A DNA stretch of 64,000 bases from Zanthoxylum bungeanum. Taxonomy: Eukaryota > Streptophyta > Magnoliopsida > Sapindales > Rutaceae. This document shows positions 10,886-24,591 of the stretch, piece after piece (positions within the stretch are counted from its first letter, which is position 1; every line of letters starts with the position of its first letter). The translations under genes were made by a program, and so were the position numbers. Location: positions 372,001 through 436,000 of the forward strand of contig SKCR01029101.1 of assembly GCA_019454045.1 (NCBI GenBank). Reading direction: 5' to 3'. The notes beneath the pieces are model-generated. The model saw only the letters and a program-made list of their open reading frames with translations, was not told where the DNA came from and did no database searches.

Positions 10886-13087
10886 ATGAGGGGTAAGAAT
10901 GAGGATTTGCTAGATTATGACACACTGACTTCCGAGGAACAGTTGCCGACACAGTTCAAGATGCCTGATATGGCTAAGTTTAATGGGAATGGGGATCCAA
11001 GGGTACATCTCCGACAGTTTGTATCAGTCATGAGTTCAGTTGGCTTATCTCAGCGCCAAGTGCAGAAAATGTTTGGAATGTCGCTTGAAGGAGCTCATGT
11101 GGTATGGTACCACAGTTTGGAGAAGAAAGTGAAGGAAGATTGGAGGGAGTTGGCCGATGCTTTCCTGAAGCAGCATGTCACTGACTTAGAGATCGATCTG
11201 TCACTCCGTGATCTGGAGAATGTTAAGCAGAAAGCGGAGGAGAGTTTTAAGGAGTATGTGGACCGGTGGAGGGGTCAGTTATTGGAAATGCAGACTAGGC
11301 CCTCAGAGAAGGACCAGATTAAAATGATTATCAATGGCACCAGGCCCTCCATTTACAGCAAGTTGAGGAGGATGACCTCCATGATTACAGACTTTCGGCA
11401 GACGAGGGAGACTGTCATGGACATTGAAGACGAAGAGGCGGAAAACATAAAATTCTATGGTCTGAACAGGAGGCCCATTGGGGGAACATCGGGAGCAAAA
11501 CCCGTTTCTGCTGAGATTGTCGCTATCCAGAACCGGCAGTTTTCCAACTTGGGAAGACCCCTGTCCAAGGTGCTAGAGAAATTGAAGAGGCAAGGGCTCT
11601 TAAAACCCTTGGAAGCCAAACCATTACCCAATCCTCTACTATCACATTATAACCTAAGCATTTACTGTCACTTTAACCAACAAAAGGGCCATGACACCGA
11701 CAACTGCGCCCGACTCCGCCATGAAATCCAAGACCTGATAGACTCCAAGAAAATACCTGACCCAGAAACAGAACAGCCTGACACACACAGAAACCTCTTA
11801 CCCAACTACTATGCCGTACCACCACCAGCCTATATGATCAATTCTGGCCTCCCAGAAGACCTTGTCCTGAAATCCTTTCACCCTCAAGCCTTTTGCCTGG
11901 GAATCTGGGATAGTACTAGTGAAGATGAGTTTGAGTAGGGAAAAAACTTTTGGCTTGATTTCTCTAGCAGTGATGAGGAAGAAGTATGGGGAATGACGCG
12001 CAATGGTCGTTTCTACAATGATATGGCGGAAAAGGATAAGGAAGTTTTGACAGATGGTAGAGAAGTGGTTGAGACTGCAGAAAATACAGAAGGGGATATA
12101 GTGCTGAGGCAATTGAGGAAGACTAGAGCACAAGTGAGTATCTGGGAACTGTTATGTGCATCTCGGGAGCATAGGCAGGCTATGGTTGAGGCCTTGAGCA
12201 AGATTGTGGTATCGGAAGACGCCAACCCTGCAATGTTTGTTGGGTCGGTTCAAAAAGAAGTTTTGCATATATCTTTTTCTGAGAATGAACTCCCGGCGGA
12301 GGGGAGAAATCATAACAGGCCTCTATTTATCAGGGCCGAGGTGAGGGGCAAGAGAACTTCGTGTGTAATGGTGGATGACGGTTCGTCCATCAATGTGTGC
12401 CCGCTAAAAATTCTGGCGAGATTGGGTATGAAAGCAACAGACTTGGACCCCTCCAATATGACTACTAAGGCTTATGATGACAGTAAAAGGGGAGTTGAGG
12501 GTACCTTTGTGGCTATGGTCAAGGTATGACCGATTGAAGATGAGGTCGAGTTCACAGTACTGGACATCCTGGCTACTTTCGCCTTATTGTTGGGAAGGCC
12601 TTGGTTTCACAAACTTGGGGGCGTGCCTTCCACTTTTCATCAGATGATCAAGTTCCCGTATGAGGGAGAAGTTATCACCATCCTGGCTGAGTTAGATAAT
12701 GTCGTGGCTGCCTTGGAGATACAACCTTTCACGAGGTTTCAGGTGTCAGCTACTTTTGAGGAGTGGGTGGATCCTAGGGTGGCTAGGATTATGGAGAAAA
12801 TGAAGTTTGAGCCAGGTAAAGGTTCAAAATTTCCAGATTTCAGAGGACAGACTACTCGGAAGGGTTTGGGGTACAAGTCTGATGAAGAAAAACCAAAGGT
12901 CAAGAAAAATGGCCTGAAACTAATGGAATGTTTTGTGAAAGCTTCAGGATATCAAGGGGAGCCTGAGTCTGTGGAAGTTAATGGAATTGTGGTACCTGGG
13001 TTTGAGATCTTCCAGGATATGTTGGGTAAGAAGCTGATAGTTGAAGAAATTATGGAGAAAGAATAAGAGAATTGGGAGGAAGAACTG
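10886..13087 (+). pseudogene. gag-pol: T2 gag and protease, three in-frame stops
   Basis: Homologous to T1 from its ATG 78 onward. Stops relative to T1: TAG at 11936 (T1 CAG), TGA at 12527 (T1 GGA) and TAA at 13064 (T1 GAA); the frame itself is kept. The zinc-finger-like motif here is CHFNQQKGHDTDNC, which keeps the final Cys lost in T1 but has His changed to Asn. Protease motif VDDGSSINVCPL is present. Together T1 and T2 show that the family's gag-protease is one continuous frame. Confidence 0.87.
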
Positions 13088-14377
13088 ATGAAGTTGGAGA
13101 GCCTGACTCTGGGAGAGGACGAAAAGCCTGAGGAAGATCTGATTACAGAGGAAGAAGTGTCTATAGATGATGAAGACATTTACCTTCCTGATTTGTTTGA
13201 ATGTACTTCCGCATTATCCAATAATAAAGACATCTCTTTTGCTTACTTGTCTGAGTCATTTCCATTCACACTACACGAATCAAGCATATTTGACATCAGT
13301 TCAGCCAGAACTATTGGATTTAACTTGGGTACACTTGAGAACCCCAAGGAAATTCTGATTGCAAGTGAAGTAACCTCCGAAGAGAGGGAGAAACTAGAAG
13401 AAGTGTTGGTCAGATATGCCAAAGTATTTGCTTGGTCCTATGAGGACATGCCTGGGGTAGACAAAAATATTGCCCAGTACACAATACCAACTTATCCGAA
13501 TATGAGACCAATAAAACAGAAACTCCGACGGATGAGACCAGAATGGGCTGAGAAAGTCAGAGAGGAAGTTAAGAAACAGATAGATGTGGGGTTCCTGGAA
13601 GTAGTAAAGTGTCCTGAATGGTTGGCTAACATAGTACCGGTACCGAAGAAAGATGGGAAGGTCAGAATGTGTGTAGACTACAGAGATCTCAACAAAGCTT
13701 GTCCGAAAGATGATTTTCCTTTGCCGCATATAGATGTTCTGGTTGATAGCGCGGCTTTATCCGCTATGTATTCATTTGAGATGGGTTTTCAGGTTACAAT
13801 CAGGTTCTCATTGATGAGGAAGATAAACACAAGACAACATTTGTTACCGAGTGGGGTACTTATTGTTACAAGGTAATTCCGTTTGGGCTTAAGAATGCGG
13901 GAGCTACTCATCAGCGGATGGCCACTACACTTTTCCATGACTTGATGCACAAAGAGATTGAGGTGTATGTTAATGACATGATGGTGAAATCAGAGACAAG
14001 GGTTGGGCATATTGAAGCACTGTAAAGGTTTCTTCAGAGAGTTGACAGATACAACATGCGGCTAAACCCTAAGAAATGTGTGTTTGGGGTGACATCAGGG
14101 AAATTGCTTGGTCATACAGTGGGAATGGGCGGAATAGATGTAGACTCCGAAAAGATCAAGGCAATCACAGAAATGCCTGCACCGAAGACAAAAAAAGAAG
14201 TCAGAGCATTCTTGGGGAAAATTCAGTACATCAGTCGGTTCATTGCCAAGTTGACATCGGTATGTGAGCCTATCTTCAAACTGTTGAGAAAAGATTAGCC
14301 AGTGAGATGGAATGAACAGTGTCAGACAGCCTTCGACAGAATCAGAGAGTACTTGGTAAAGCCACATGTATTGAAAC
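13088..14377 (+). pseudogene. pol: T2 protease-RT linker and RT, cut by C1
   Basis: The frame runs from 13088 through VPVPKKDGKVRMCVDYRDLN and then loses register at the GFSGYNQ motif (near 13780), continuing in another frame to 14377. The RT box is YVND (codons near 13966-13977), so its first catalytic Asp is Asn, a different change from the Val in T1. Further stops lie near 14023 and 14296. The copia element C1 follows after GAAAC. Confidence 0.85.
14373..14377 (+). repeat. Target-site duplication GAAAC flanking C1 (left)
   Basis: GAAAC at 14373-14377 and 24587-24591 flanks C1 exactly. Removing C1 and one copy restores TTGAAACCTC, matching the uninterrupted T1 sequence near 3565. Confidence 0.97.
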
Positions 14378-16311
14378 TGTTGGTTTCTATAATATGTCCC
14401 AAGGAAAGATTAAGCATTCATGAAATACTATAAATGAATATATATAAAAGACTTGAAGCATGGCGGAATCATACTTACAAAGCTATGTGATGAAGAAGAT
14501 GATCAAATGGTGGAAGCTCCAAGTGTTGGAAGATTCGGCAAGAGGAGGAAGAAGACTTGAAGCTCCAAGCTTTTGTATTCCAAGCTCTTTGATGGTTTCC
14601 CTATCACCTCTTTTGATCCCTTGCTTGTGCTAGCAAAAATGGAGAATAGAAGATCAAATCTTCCTTGTCCTTCCATGGAGTTCACGGCAATGTGAAGAAA
14701 TTTGAGAGAGAAAGAGTTTTTGTGTCATTGATTTTGTTTTACCAAAAATCAATTTATATTTATGCCATAATTTTATTAAATATAATAAATCTATGACACA
14801 AACCATGCAATGGCTTAGAGTGTCAAACACTCAAACTCCATGCAAAACATTTGAGTGTAATGCACACTATCACCATGCAATGCCTTATCAATAAATAATG
14901 CATATAATGACAAGTGTCATGTGGGCCCCACACGTTTCCCAATGAAAGTGGGCCCACGTCCACTCACGCGTTCGGGTTCGATATTTCCGAAATACCGAGC
15001 TAGCGTCGCGACGTTAATTAAATCGGATTTAAATAAATAATCGCTCCTAGCGAAATTATTATTTACGTCGCTTACGAATTAATTCTAAATTAACTCGTAT
15101 GCCCGAATTAAAATCTAATTTTAATTTCGCGTCGAAATCGAATTTCGATTATTATATCGAATACAATAATTTTATCGATTAATTCCAAATTAATCGTTCT
15201 CTCTCTAAATTAGGCACTTTATCCAAGATAAAGTTTCTCCGCAATTAATCCAAGATTAATTAAGTCCGAATCAAATATCATAGGTGAATCTTCAGGAAGC
15301 GACCCAAGAGATCTCCGGATATTTTGGCAGTAAATACGGTCGTCGGATAATCCGAACACGTACGTACCTCGTACTACGTCTTTACCGATTTACAAGACAA
15401 GGTTGGCTTCTAGCAAAGCGCCATGCCTACCCAATTCTCCAGAAATATTCTTATAGGAATATAAGATCTGTATCAGGCGTAGTATACCGTAGTATTGCGT
15501 ACATCGATCCAGTATCGGATGATCACATGCTAGGCCTGGGGCTGGAGATGTGTCTGCCCCGTACGAAACATATATCGGACATCAAGCAACTAGTCTCTTT
15601 AAATCGGACAATCCTGACCTGGTCATATTGTCCCGACGGTTGCAACCTTTTATAGAGTGCTAGTTCTGTGTCCTGCGTGATCATCACCTCCATATGTCTG
15701 AAGCGATACTTCCATCTTGACATCACATCCAGTACACTACGATTCTCGATAAACCCAGAAGAGGTGTACACAGAACCGGTTAAGGTCCCCAACCACCAAA
15801 ACAAAGTTTACCGATTGTCGCAAGTACTAGCGATGTAAGTCTCAGGTTAAGACCATATACACCTACCCTGATGCGGCCTCCCATAGACACGTAGACATAC
15901 TACCAATGGGATTCCGCGGGGTCTATCCAGAGCGAAGCTGTTTTCCGTACCATCGGTAAAACACAACCTCCTATCGCACTTGCATAAGTATCCAATACTT
16001 AAATATATGAGAACTATGCCGTTGTGCCCTCACAACGTGCACAAGCGCAATACTAGTCTATTCCGCATTATCGATGTCCAGTCTCGATAATACTACGACT
16101 AGGGATATTTAATGATTAAACCTTTGGGGACTGATACTGTCTCATATCATTCTCAGTCCAGGTACTAATCATATGGACTTTCGCCATTTATAAGTCAAAG
16201 TAAATAATATTACAAAACGGCAAAAGGCAATTTCATTATCACATAGTTAATTTTGTACAATAATACAATATCATTTACAAACAGTGACGCTATGGGACAT
16301 AATGTCTAACA
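14378..16311 (-). repeat. C1 3' LTR
   Basis: 1,934 bp. Matches 22635-24586 and the C2 LTRs. Contains a TATA box (TATAAAAGG, complement of 15646-15654). A 123-residue frame on the opposite strand (15284-15655) recurs in every LTR copy simply because LTRs are copies; I do not call it a gene. Confidence 0.95.
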
Positions 16312-16322
16312 ATCTCCCACTT
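16312..16322 (-). other. C1 polypurine tract
   Basis: On the minus strand AAGTGGGAGAT directly precedes the LTR start TGTTAGACATTATG, a classical copia polypurine tract. Confidence 0.88.
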
Positions 16323-16325
16323 GGC

Positions 16326-17018
16326 CTATAGCCAGTCACTCAAGCATCTAATACCCGAACTATGTATGTGTCGTTCAAAAACTTGCTGTAGAACAGCTTT
16401 CGTCAGCGGATCTGCAATGTTGTCATCTGATGTGACCTTCTCGACTTTTACATCGCCACGATGTATAATCTCCCGAATCAGATGATAACGTCGAAGAACA
16501 TGCTTGGACCGTTGATGAGACCTTGGTTCCTTAGCCTGTGCTATAGCCCCGTTATTGTCACAATACAATGGAACGGGCTCAGCTGCTAACGGAACTACTC
16601 CTAATCCGATTAGGAACTTTCGGATCCAAACTGCCTCCTTTGCTGCTTCAGATGCAGCGATGTACTCCGCTTCTGTTGTTGAATCGGCAACAGTATCTTG
16701 CTTGGAAGATTTCCAGCTCACTGCTCCGTTATTCAAGCAAAAAATGTACCCGGATTGCGACTTGTAGTCATCCTTGTCGGTTTGGAAACTTGCATCGGTA
16801 TACCCAGATACCGCAAGTTCTCCACCTCCATAAATTAAGAAAGCATCCTTAGTTCGTTTAAGATACTTAAGGATATTCTTAACTGCTATCCAGTGACCTT
16901 CACCTGGATCGGCCTGATAGCGACTGCACATGCTCAAAGCATATGAGACATCAGGTCGTGTACATATCATGGCATACATGATCGATCCGACTGCCGAGGC
17001 GAACGGTATCCGACTCAT
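16326..17018 (-). pseudogene. pol: C1 RNase H and end of pol
   Basis: 230 codons in one frame: FASAVGSIMYAMICTRPDVS, then RNase H motifs GYTDASF, STTEAEYIAASEA and LYCDNNGAI with the Asp/Glu/Asp set, ending with a plausible pol terminus (GIRCLSDWL). A one-base deletion in the GAAGAGAG run near 17020 separates it from RT. C2, by contrast, has two extra bases near its 3' end that replace this terminus. Confidence 0.88.
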
Positions 17019-19052
17019 GTGGTCTCTCTCTCCTGAGTCTTAGGACACATGTCCTTAGACAGAGAGGTACCACGTACCATTGGAACCAATCCCCTCTTGG
17101 ATTGTTCCATGTTGAATCTCTTCAACACTTTATCAATGTATGTACTCTGGGAGAGTCCAAGCAGCTTTCTAGATCTATCCCTGTAGATCTTTATTCCAAG
17201 AATAAAGGCTGCTTCTCCCAGATCTTTCATGGAGAATTTTAATGAAAGCCAAGCTTTCACCGACGTTAGCATGGGAATGTCATTGCCTATAAGCAATACG
17301 TCGTCGACATAAAGGACAATAAAAGTAAGTGCTCTCCCACTAACCTTCTTGTATACACAAGGGTCATCTGCGTTTTGCACGAAATCATATTCCTTTATGA
17401 TCTCATCAAAACGCTGATTCCATGACCGTGATGCTTGCTTCAATCCATAAATGGATCGATTTAACTTGCAAACCTTGTTTGCAAGTCTAGGTACGATAAA
17501 ACCGTCAGGCTGTTGCATATAAACATCCTCCAAAAGGTTTCCGTTAAGGAAAGCGGTTTTAACGTCCATCTGCCATATCTCGTAAGTCGAAATATGCAGC
17601 TATTGCAAGCATTATCCGAATGGATTTAATCATGGCAACGGGTGAGAAGGTTTCGTCATAATCAATACCATATTGTTGACGATACCCCTTCGCTACAAGC
17701 CTAGCCTTGTACGTTTGTACGTTGCCATCCATGTCGGTCTTCTTCTTGAAGATCCATCTGCATCCAATAGGCTTTACGCCTTCTGGTGCATCAACCAGTG
17801 TCCAAACTTGGTTGGCGTACATGGAATCCATCTCGGACTTCATGGCTTCTTGCCATAAAGCGGAATCGATATTTTGTATCGCTTCCTCATACGTAGCCGG
17901 CTCATTATCCTCAATAAGATTAATATCTATATGAGGTGAGATCAGGAACCCATACCTCTCAGGTACTGTTCTGACTCTCTCCGACCTACGCGGTCCTTGT
18001 GTATGTGAAGTTTGTGGTACAGACTCATCCCGGACGGTCTGTTCTTGTTCCGTCGTTGATCCATTGCCAGGAACAGTATCACTACGATCTTCATCGAGTT
18101 CTACTTTCCTCCCACTTACCACTGCATTTATAAAATCCTTCTCAAGGAAAAATGCTTGTAGAGCAACAAATACTTTGTTCTCTTGTGGGTGATAGAAGTA
18201 ATATCCTTTGGTTTCCCTAGGATATCCAACAAAAAGGCATTTATCAGATTTGGGTTCAAGTTTGGTACTTTCCAAACGTTTAACATATGCCCAGCATCCC
18301 CAAATCTTTAGGAAAGAGAAACCTGGTTTCCTTCCTGTCCATATCTCATATGGGGTCTGTTTAACAGACTTCGACGGTACCTTATTCAAAATAAGTATAG
18401 CACTGTTTAATGCGTATCCCCAGAAGGATATTGGTAGCTCAGTGCGACTCATCATTGACCTCACCATGTCCAACAAGGTGCGGTTTCTCCGTTCGGACAC
18501 ACCGTTTAATTGCGGTGTTCCAGGAGGAGTCCACTGTGATAGAATACCATATTCTTTCAAGTAATCTTGAAACTCATAACTTAAGTATTCGCCACCACGG
18601 TCTGACCGTAATGTCTTAATACTCTTCCCTGTTTGTTTCTCCACTTCGTGTCGAAACTCTTTGAATTTCTCAAAAGTTTCCGACTTGTGTCTCATAAGAT
18701 ACACATAACCGTAACGAGATGCATCATCTGTAAAGGTTACGAAGTAGTGAAATCCACCTCTAGCCTGGCTAGACATGGGCCCGCATACGTCAGTATGAAC
18801 GAGAGCTAACAGTTCTGTGGCACGTTCACCTTTACCGCTAAAAGGTGATTTAGGCATTTTGCCTAAAAGACAAGATTCGCAGACGTCATATGAATTGGGA
18901 TCAAATTCGTCCAAGTACCCACTCTTTGAAAGTGTGGATATGCGAGTCTTGTTGATGTGTCCTAGACGACAATGCCACATATAAGCTTCATCTTTTAGAT
19001 TACTCCTTTTGAGCCTTTTGTTTGTCATTTTAGGAGATTCATTTATATTCAA
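17015..19052 (-). pseudogene. pol: C1 integrase and reverse transcriptase
   Basis: The pre-integrase and integrase part (19052-17559) has WHCRLGHINK...CESCLLGK zinc residues, HTDVCGPM, RSDRGGEY and VSERRNRT carrying the D, D and E. RT begins with GCRWIFKKKTDMDG; the second part (17569-17015) has QMDVKTAFLNGNL and LYVDDVLLIG with both Asp intact. A one-base insertion near 17580 (CTTACGAG where C2 has CTTCGAG) splits the two parts. Every catalytic motif is present, so only indels disable it. Confidence 0.9.
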
Positions 19053-20277
19053 AAATAAAGACCGTTATTTGCAACAGCTGTGCAAATTTCTGTATCATTT
19101 TTATATAAATAACACCCTGTGTTCCTGAATACAAAAGTGTAACCCTGCTGGGTTAACAAGGATACAGATATAATATTCCTAGTTAAACTAGGCACAAAAT
19201 AACAGTTCAAAAGTTTAAGTTCATGCCCTGAGGGCAGTACTAAAACAAAAGTCCCTACGGCCAAAACAGCAACGGGTGTTCCGTTCCGACCCGTAGATCC
19301 ATCTCCCCTGATGCCAGCACCCTGCTATCATGCAGATCCTGCACATCAGTACAAATATGAGCACCACAACCAGAATCAAAAATCCAATTTTTAAAACTAG
19401 AAGTATTCATATTTATCTCAATAACAAACATACCAGAGGCAATGGCCTTGCCAGCCTTGATATCCTCCCTCTGCACAATGCTCATTCGGCAGTCACGTTT
19501 CCAGTGACCCCTCTTGCCGCAGTTGAGGCAGATGTCGCGAGATTTGTCCTTTGGCTTCCTAGAAGCCACTGTCAACTTGCCTTTACCCTTCTTCTTGAAC
19601 TTCTTCTTCCTTGCACCTCCAATTGCCTTGGGGCCACCCTTTGGCGCATGAGAGGTCAATGCAAAATGCGCCTCGCGCTTGCTCCCCTTTAGGAGTTCCC
19701 TTTCGGACTCCTTCAAGACAGATAACAACTCTCCAAGAGTGTCATCCGTATCCATCAACTTGTAGTTGACTATGATTTGTTTCCAAGTATCAGGAAGTGA
19801 CTGCAAGATCATATCTATAGTCAGATCAGCCTCCAAGACTATTCCTATATTGGCCAACTCATCAATATCGGCAATCATTTGAGCCCCGTGGGCTTCAACT
19901 GATGCGCCGTCTGTCATCCGGGAGCGGAAGAGTTTCCTTACTAGCTCGTACCTCTTCATCCGCTTATTGGTGCGGTGAAGATCACGCAATCTTGCCATCA
20001 TGTTATAGGGATCCAAATCCCTATTCTGGCGTCTGAAATGCTGGGTCATTGCAGCTAGCATAACTGACTGAGCTTGGTCACAATCATCACTATGAGTCTT
20101 CCATAACTCTAGCTCCAGTGGCTCAGTGGGTTTAGGCGGGAGAGGTGTCTGAATAGTATACAGTATCCTCTCAGCCCCAAGCACTATCTTGAGGTTCATT
20201 TCCCAGTCGGCAAAGTTTGTCCCTTTGAAGACATTATCGCCCATGATTATGTCGCGGATATTACCTTTGCCAATCAT
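19049..20277 (-). pseudogene. gag-pol: C1 gag and protease
   Basis: Starts MIGKGNIRDIIMGDNVFKG, the same start as C2. Gag core (LPDTWKQIIVNYKLMDTDDT), a Lys-rich stretch, zinc knuckle CLNCGKRGHWKRDC, then protease FDSGCGAH. A one-base deletion near 19286 shifts the frame after MDLRVG, and a second near 19060 follows NNGLY. Undamaged sequence is visible in C2 at the same points. Confidence 0.9.
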
Positions 20278-22616
20278 CTTGACAACTATAGTCCAACTAT
20301 AAAGTCAACGATGTTGGGTACAGTCAAACTGTTACATATAAAAATAACAATATATTAGTCCAACTAATTATTTAAAATATTGACGAAATAATTTTGAAAG
20401 ACGCGTAAGGCTAAATATCTGAATGAAATTGCAAATTCAATAATAGCCTCCCACTATTTTCTTCAAGTTTCTAACCCTCTGTAGAGAACTCGGGAAATCG
20501 AATTTCCTAGTGGGCTAGGATCCCGTTAAATAACACACAACCTTGACTTTGGCCAATAAAAATTGTATGCTATTTAACATAGGTAGATCTCCATGATCAA
20601 TTGGATCTCATCCAATTCCTAGATCCGGTTAGGTGGACATCCAAGTCCGAAACATATGTATAATGTCAATGTATCTAATACATTTTCCTAACCCTATCCT
20701 CCGAATCAACTAGCCTTGGCTTTGGCCAAAAACAAACCTAATGATTCCAGTTAAGCGGGACCCATTGACGAGGAAAGTTTCGTAATCAATGTCGTTGGAC
20801 AAAAAGTGATCTTGACTTTGGCCAATAAAAATCACGATTTGGACAAGACACCGATATGCAACAAAACTCTCATGATTCAAGTACATCCTTGATTGACAAA
20901 GGTCTTGACTTTGGTCAAAAACAAACCAATGCCAACTTCGGATCTTGAACAAGAACCATTCAATGGAAGGATATTCGCTTAATATAAATTGAGGGATTTT
21001 CGCGTAATTGGCAACCAATTTATTTATCTTTGTTAGGTCTCATCATCATACACCCTTAAGCATGCTTCTAAAACATCATAAAGCGCGTAAAGTAAATTAA
21101 TAGTGATATGCGGATGGATATATAAACAACTTGTTCCTAGAACAAATCACTCCCTTTCCTCTCCCCGTTAGCACTATTCTACTTCTACCCAATTACATAA
21201 TACAATAAGAGAAACCTCATTTACATTGAGGGGAATTAGGTGAGAAGAGAATACAAAGAGATAAAGAGATAAGGCTGGACACGCAGGTCCAATTTATAAA
21301 TTCCAAATTTACAATAATTTCTAAAATTACCCTTTCCCTTCTAATATCCATCCGATATACACTATTCATTCATCACATACATATATATTCAAACAAGACA
21401 TGCTTTTACAACCAATCTAATCCAATTAATTAGTCTTTGTTTAAGTGATCATCCAATGTTCAAACAACGGTTTGGTTTGATTTTGCGCGAGTCCAACTCG
21501 ATTGAGAATAAGTACATAAGGTACGAATTCACGAATTATATCGAACTACTATTAAATCTAATTTAATTCGTATTCAATACTAATTCAATTATTTAATTCC
21601 AAATTAAATTTTACACTTTTAATGTGCTTTAAAGACTTAGATTCTAAATCCAATTCTATTGGGTCTCAAAGCCCAACTAACATCCAATGTTTAATTTAAT
21701 TCAAGTCAAATGGGCTTTCAATTGATTTATTAAGGCTTGGGCTTTGGTCAATGTGGGTCATACCCAATTACCAAGCCCAAATAAGGAATCACCCTTAAGT
21801 GCCATAAAACCAATTTCAAGCCCATAAGGCCCAATTAAATTATTAAAGCCCATTATATTATATTTGGACTTAATGGAGTGATTTAGGCCCAAATTGGATC
21901 CAATCCATTTGGCCCAAATCTACTTGGTCCAACCAAGCCCATTATGCCCAAATACAATATTAAAAGCCCAATTCACCAATTAAGCCCATTAATTAAATTT
22001 TAATATTCCAAACATTAAAGTCCAATTAATTAAAGTGTAAAACCAAGATTAATATATTAAACCAAATATTTCAAAAAATACCCATTTAATTTATTAATCA
22101 TTTATTGTTCAAAATAAATGTCCAACATTAATTTTAACAAAAAATCAACTCCTTTTCATGTCCTTGTACATTCGGCCAAGGTGAGTTTTTTGTGTCGATT
22201 TGTTTTTCAATCCGATTGAATTACTAATCTACGTCCCGTACACGTTCTAAGTCATCCAATGATCTTAAACACAAAAAATTCCAATCCACTCCAAGTAGCA
22301 ACTCATTCGGCCAAGGCATGAATTTGGGGAAAAATCATCCAATGCATTTTTCATAAAATTGATTCCATATAACATCATGTTATACACATGCAAGCATACT
22401 TATTAATCAAATTTCATAAGAACATGCTTATATCAATTCTTCATGCCATTCGGCCAAGGTCAAGATTTTGGGGAAAAATCATCCAATGCATTTTTCATAA
22501 AATTGATTCCATGTAATATCATTCATATACATGCAAGCATACTTATTCATCAAATTTCACAAGAACATGCTTCAACCAATTTTGTCAAAATTTAACCTAA
22601 AGTATTTCATGCTTAA
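20278..22616 (-). other. C1 long 5' leader
   Basis: 2.3 kb between primer site and gag with no supported gene. It holds repeated CTTTGGCCA / GACTTTGGCC motifs (20540-20940), a stretch dense in GCCCA/GGCCC (21640-22000) and two ~140-bp units containing CATTCGGCCAAGG (22309-22590). The C2 leader has the same plan with three units. Confidence 0.75.
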
Positions 22617-22633
22617 CCATGGCTCTGATACCA
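22617..22633 (-). other. C1 primer-binding site, tRNA-iMet
   Basis: TGGTATCAGAGCCATGG on the minus strand, next to the 5' LTR end, complementary to the 3' end of plant initiator tRNA-Met as in most copia elements. Confidence 0.93.
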
Positions 22634-22634
22634 T

Positions 22635-24586
22635 TGTTGGTTTCTATAATATGTCCCAAGGAAAGATTAAGCATTCATGAAATACTATAAATGAATATAT
22701 ATAAAAGACTTGAAGCATGGCGGAATCATACTTACAAAGCTATGTGATGAAGAAGATGATCAAATGGTGGAAGCTCCAAGTGTTGGAAGATTCGGCCAAG
22801 AGGAGGAAGAAGACTTGAAGCTCCAAGCTTTTGTATTCCAAGCTCTTTGATGGTTTCCCTATCACCTCTTTTGATCCATTGCTTGTGCTAGCAAAAATGG
22901 AGAATAGAAGATCAAATCTTCCTTTGTCCTTCCATGGAGTTCACGGCAATGTGAAGAAATTTGAGAGAGAAAGAGTTTTTGTGTCATTGATTTTGTTTTA
23001 CCAAAAATCAATTTATATTTATGCCATAATTTTATTAAATTAATAATAAATCTATGACACAAACCATGCAATGGCTTAGAGTGTCAAACACTCAAACTCC
23101 ATGCAAAACATTTGAGTGTAATGCACACTATCACCATTCAATGCCTTAATCAATTAAATAATGCATATAATGACAAGTGTCATGTGGGCCCCACACGTTC
23201 CAATGAAAGTGGGCCCACGTCCACTCACGCTCGCGTTCGGTTCGATATTTCCGAAATACCGAGCTAGCGTCGCGACGTTAATTAAATCGGATTTAAATAA
23301 ATAATCGCTCCTAGCGAAATTATTATTTACGTCGCTTACGAATTAATTCTAAATTAACTCGTATGCCCGAATTAAAATCTAATTTTAATTTCGCGTCGAA
23401 ATCGAATTTCGATTATTATATCGAATACAATAATTTTATCGATTAATTCCAAATTAATCGTTCTCTCTCTAAATTAGGCACTTTATCCAGATAAAGTTCT
23501 CCGCAATTAATCCAAGATTAATTAAGTCCGAATCAAATATCATAGGTGAATCTTCAGGAAGCGACCCAAGAGATCTCCGGATATTTTGGCAGTAAATACG
23601 GTCGTCGGATAATCCGAACACGTACGTACCTCGTACTACGTCTTTACCGATTTACAAGACAAGGTTGGCTTCTAGCAAAGCGCCATGCCTACCCAATTCT
23701 CCAGAAATATTCTTATAGGAATATAAGATCTGTATCAGGCGTAGTATACCGTAGTATTGCGTACATCGATCCAGTATCGGATGATCACATGCTAGGCCTG
23801 GGGCTGGAGATGTGTCTGCCCCGTACGAAACATATATCGGACATCAAGCAACTAGTCTCTTAAATCGGACAATCCTGACCTGGTCATATTGTCCCGACGG
23901 TTGCAACCTTTTATAGAGTGCTAGTTCTGTGTCCTGCGTGATCATCACCTCCATATGTCTGAAGCGATACTTCCATCTTCATCGACATCACATCCAGTAC
24001 ACTACGATTCTCGATAACCACCCAGAAGAGGTGTACACAGAGCGGTTAAGGTCCCCAACCACCAAAACCAAAACCACCGAGGTTTACCTATTGTCGCAAG
24101 TACTAGCGATGTAAGTCTCAGGTTAAGACCATATACACCTACCCTGATGCGGCCTCCCATAGACACGTAGACATACTACCAATGGGATTCCGCGGGGTCT
24201 ATCCAGAGCGAAGCTGTTTTCCGTACCATCGGTAAAACACAACCTCCTATCGCACTTGCATAAGTATCCAATACTTAAATATATGAGAACTATGCCGTTG
24301 TGCCCTCACAACGTGCACAAGCGCAATACTAGTCTATTCCGCATTATCGATGTCCAGTCTCGATAATACTACGACTAGGGATATTTAATGATTAACCTTT
24401 GGGGACTGATACTGTCTCATATCATTCTCAGTCCAGGTACTAATCATATGGACTTTCGCCATTTATAAGTCAAAGTAAATAATATTACAAAACGGCAAAA
24501 GGCAATTTCATTATCACATAGTTAATTTTGTACAATAATACAATATCATTTACAAACAGTGACGCTATGGGACATAATGTCTAACA
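22635..24586 (-). repeat. C1 5' LTR
   Basis: 1,952 bp, ending at the GAAAC duplication. Carries the promoter that would drive C1. Confidence 0.95.
23907..23915 (-). promoter_or_regulatory. C1 5' LTR TATA box
   Basis: TATAAAAGG on the minus strand, preserved in the C1 3' LTR and the C2 3' LTR (62725-62733) but altered in the C2 5' LTR. Confidence 0.6.
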
Positions 24587-24591
24587 GAAAC

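Larger units (their letters stand above)
14378..24586 (-). mobile_element. Complete Ty1/copia element C1 inserted in T2
   Basis: 10,209 bp with long LTRs (14378-16311 and 22635-24586), ends TGTTAG...CAACA in element sense, tRNA-iMet primer site, polypurine tract, and gag-PR-INT-RT-RH order, which defines Ty1/copia. The flanking GAAAC duplication proves insertion. Similarity to a Tork/TAR-type copia is suggested by the gag and RT wording but not proven. The LTRs differ mainly by small indels, so the insertion is young. About four single-base indels break the coding frame. Confidence 0.95.

Noticed and set aside
15284..15655. 123-residue frame repeated in all C1/C2 LTRs on the strand opposite to the element
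   Set aside because: It recurs because LTRs are recent copies of each other. It is antisense to the element, has no recognisable domain, and shows no conservation beyond that of the DNA.
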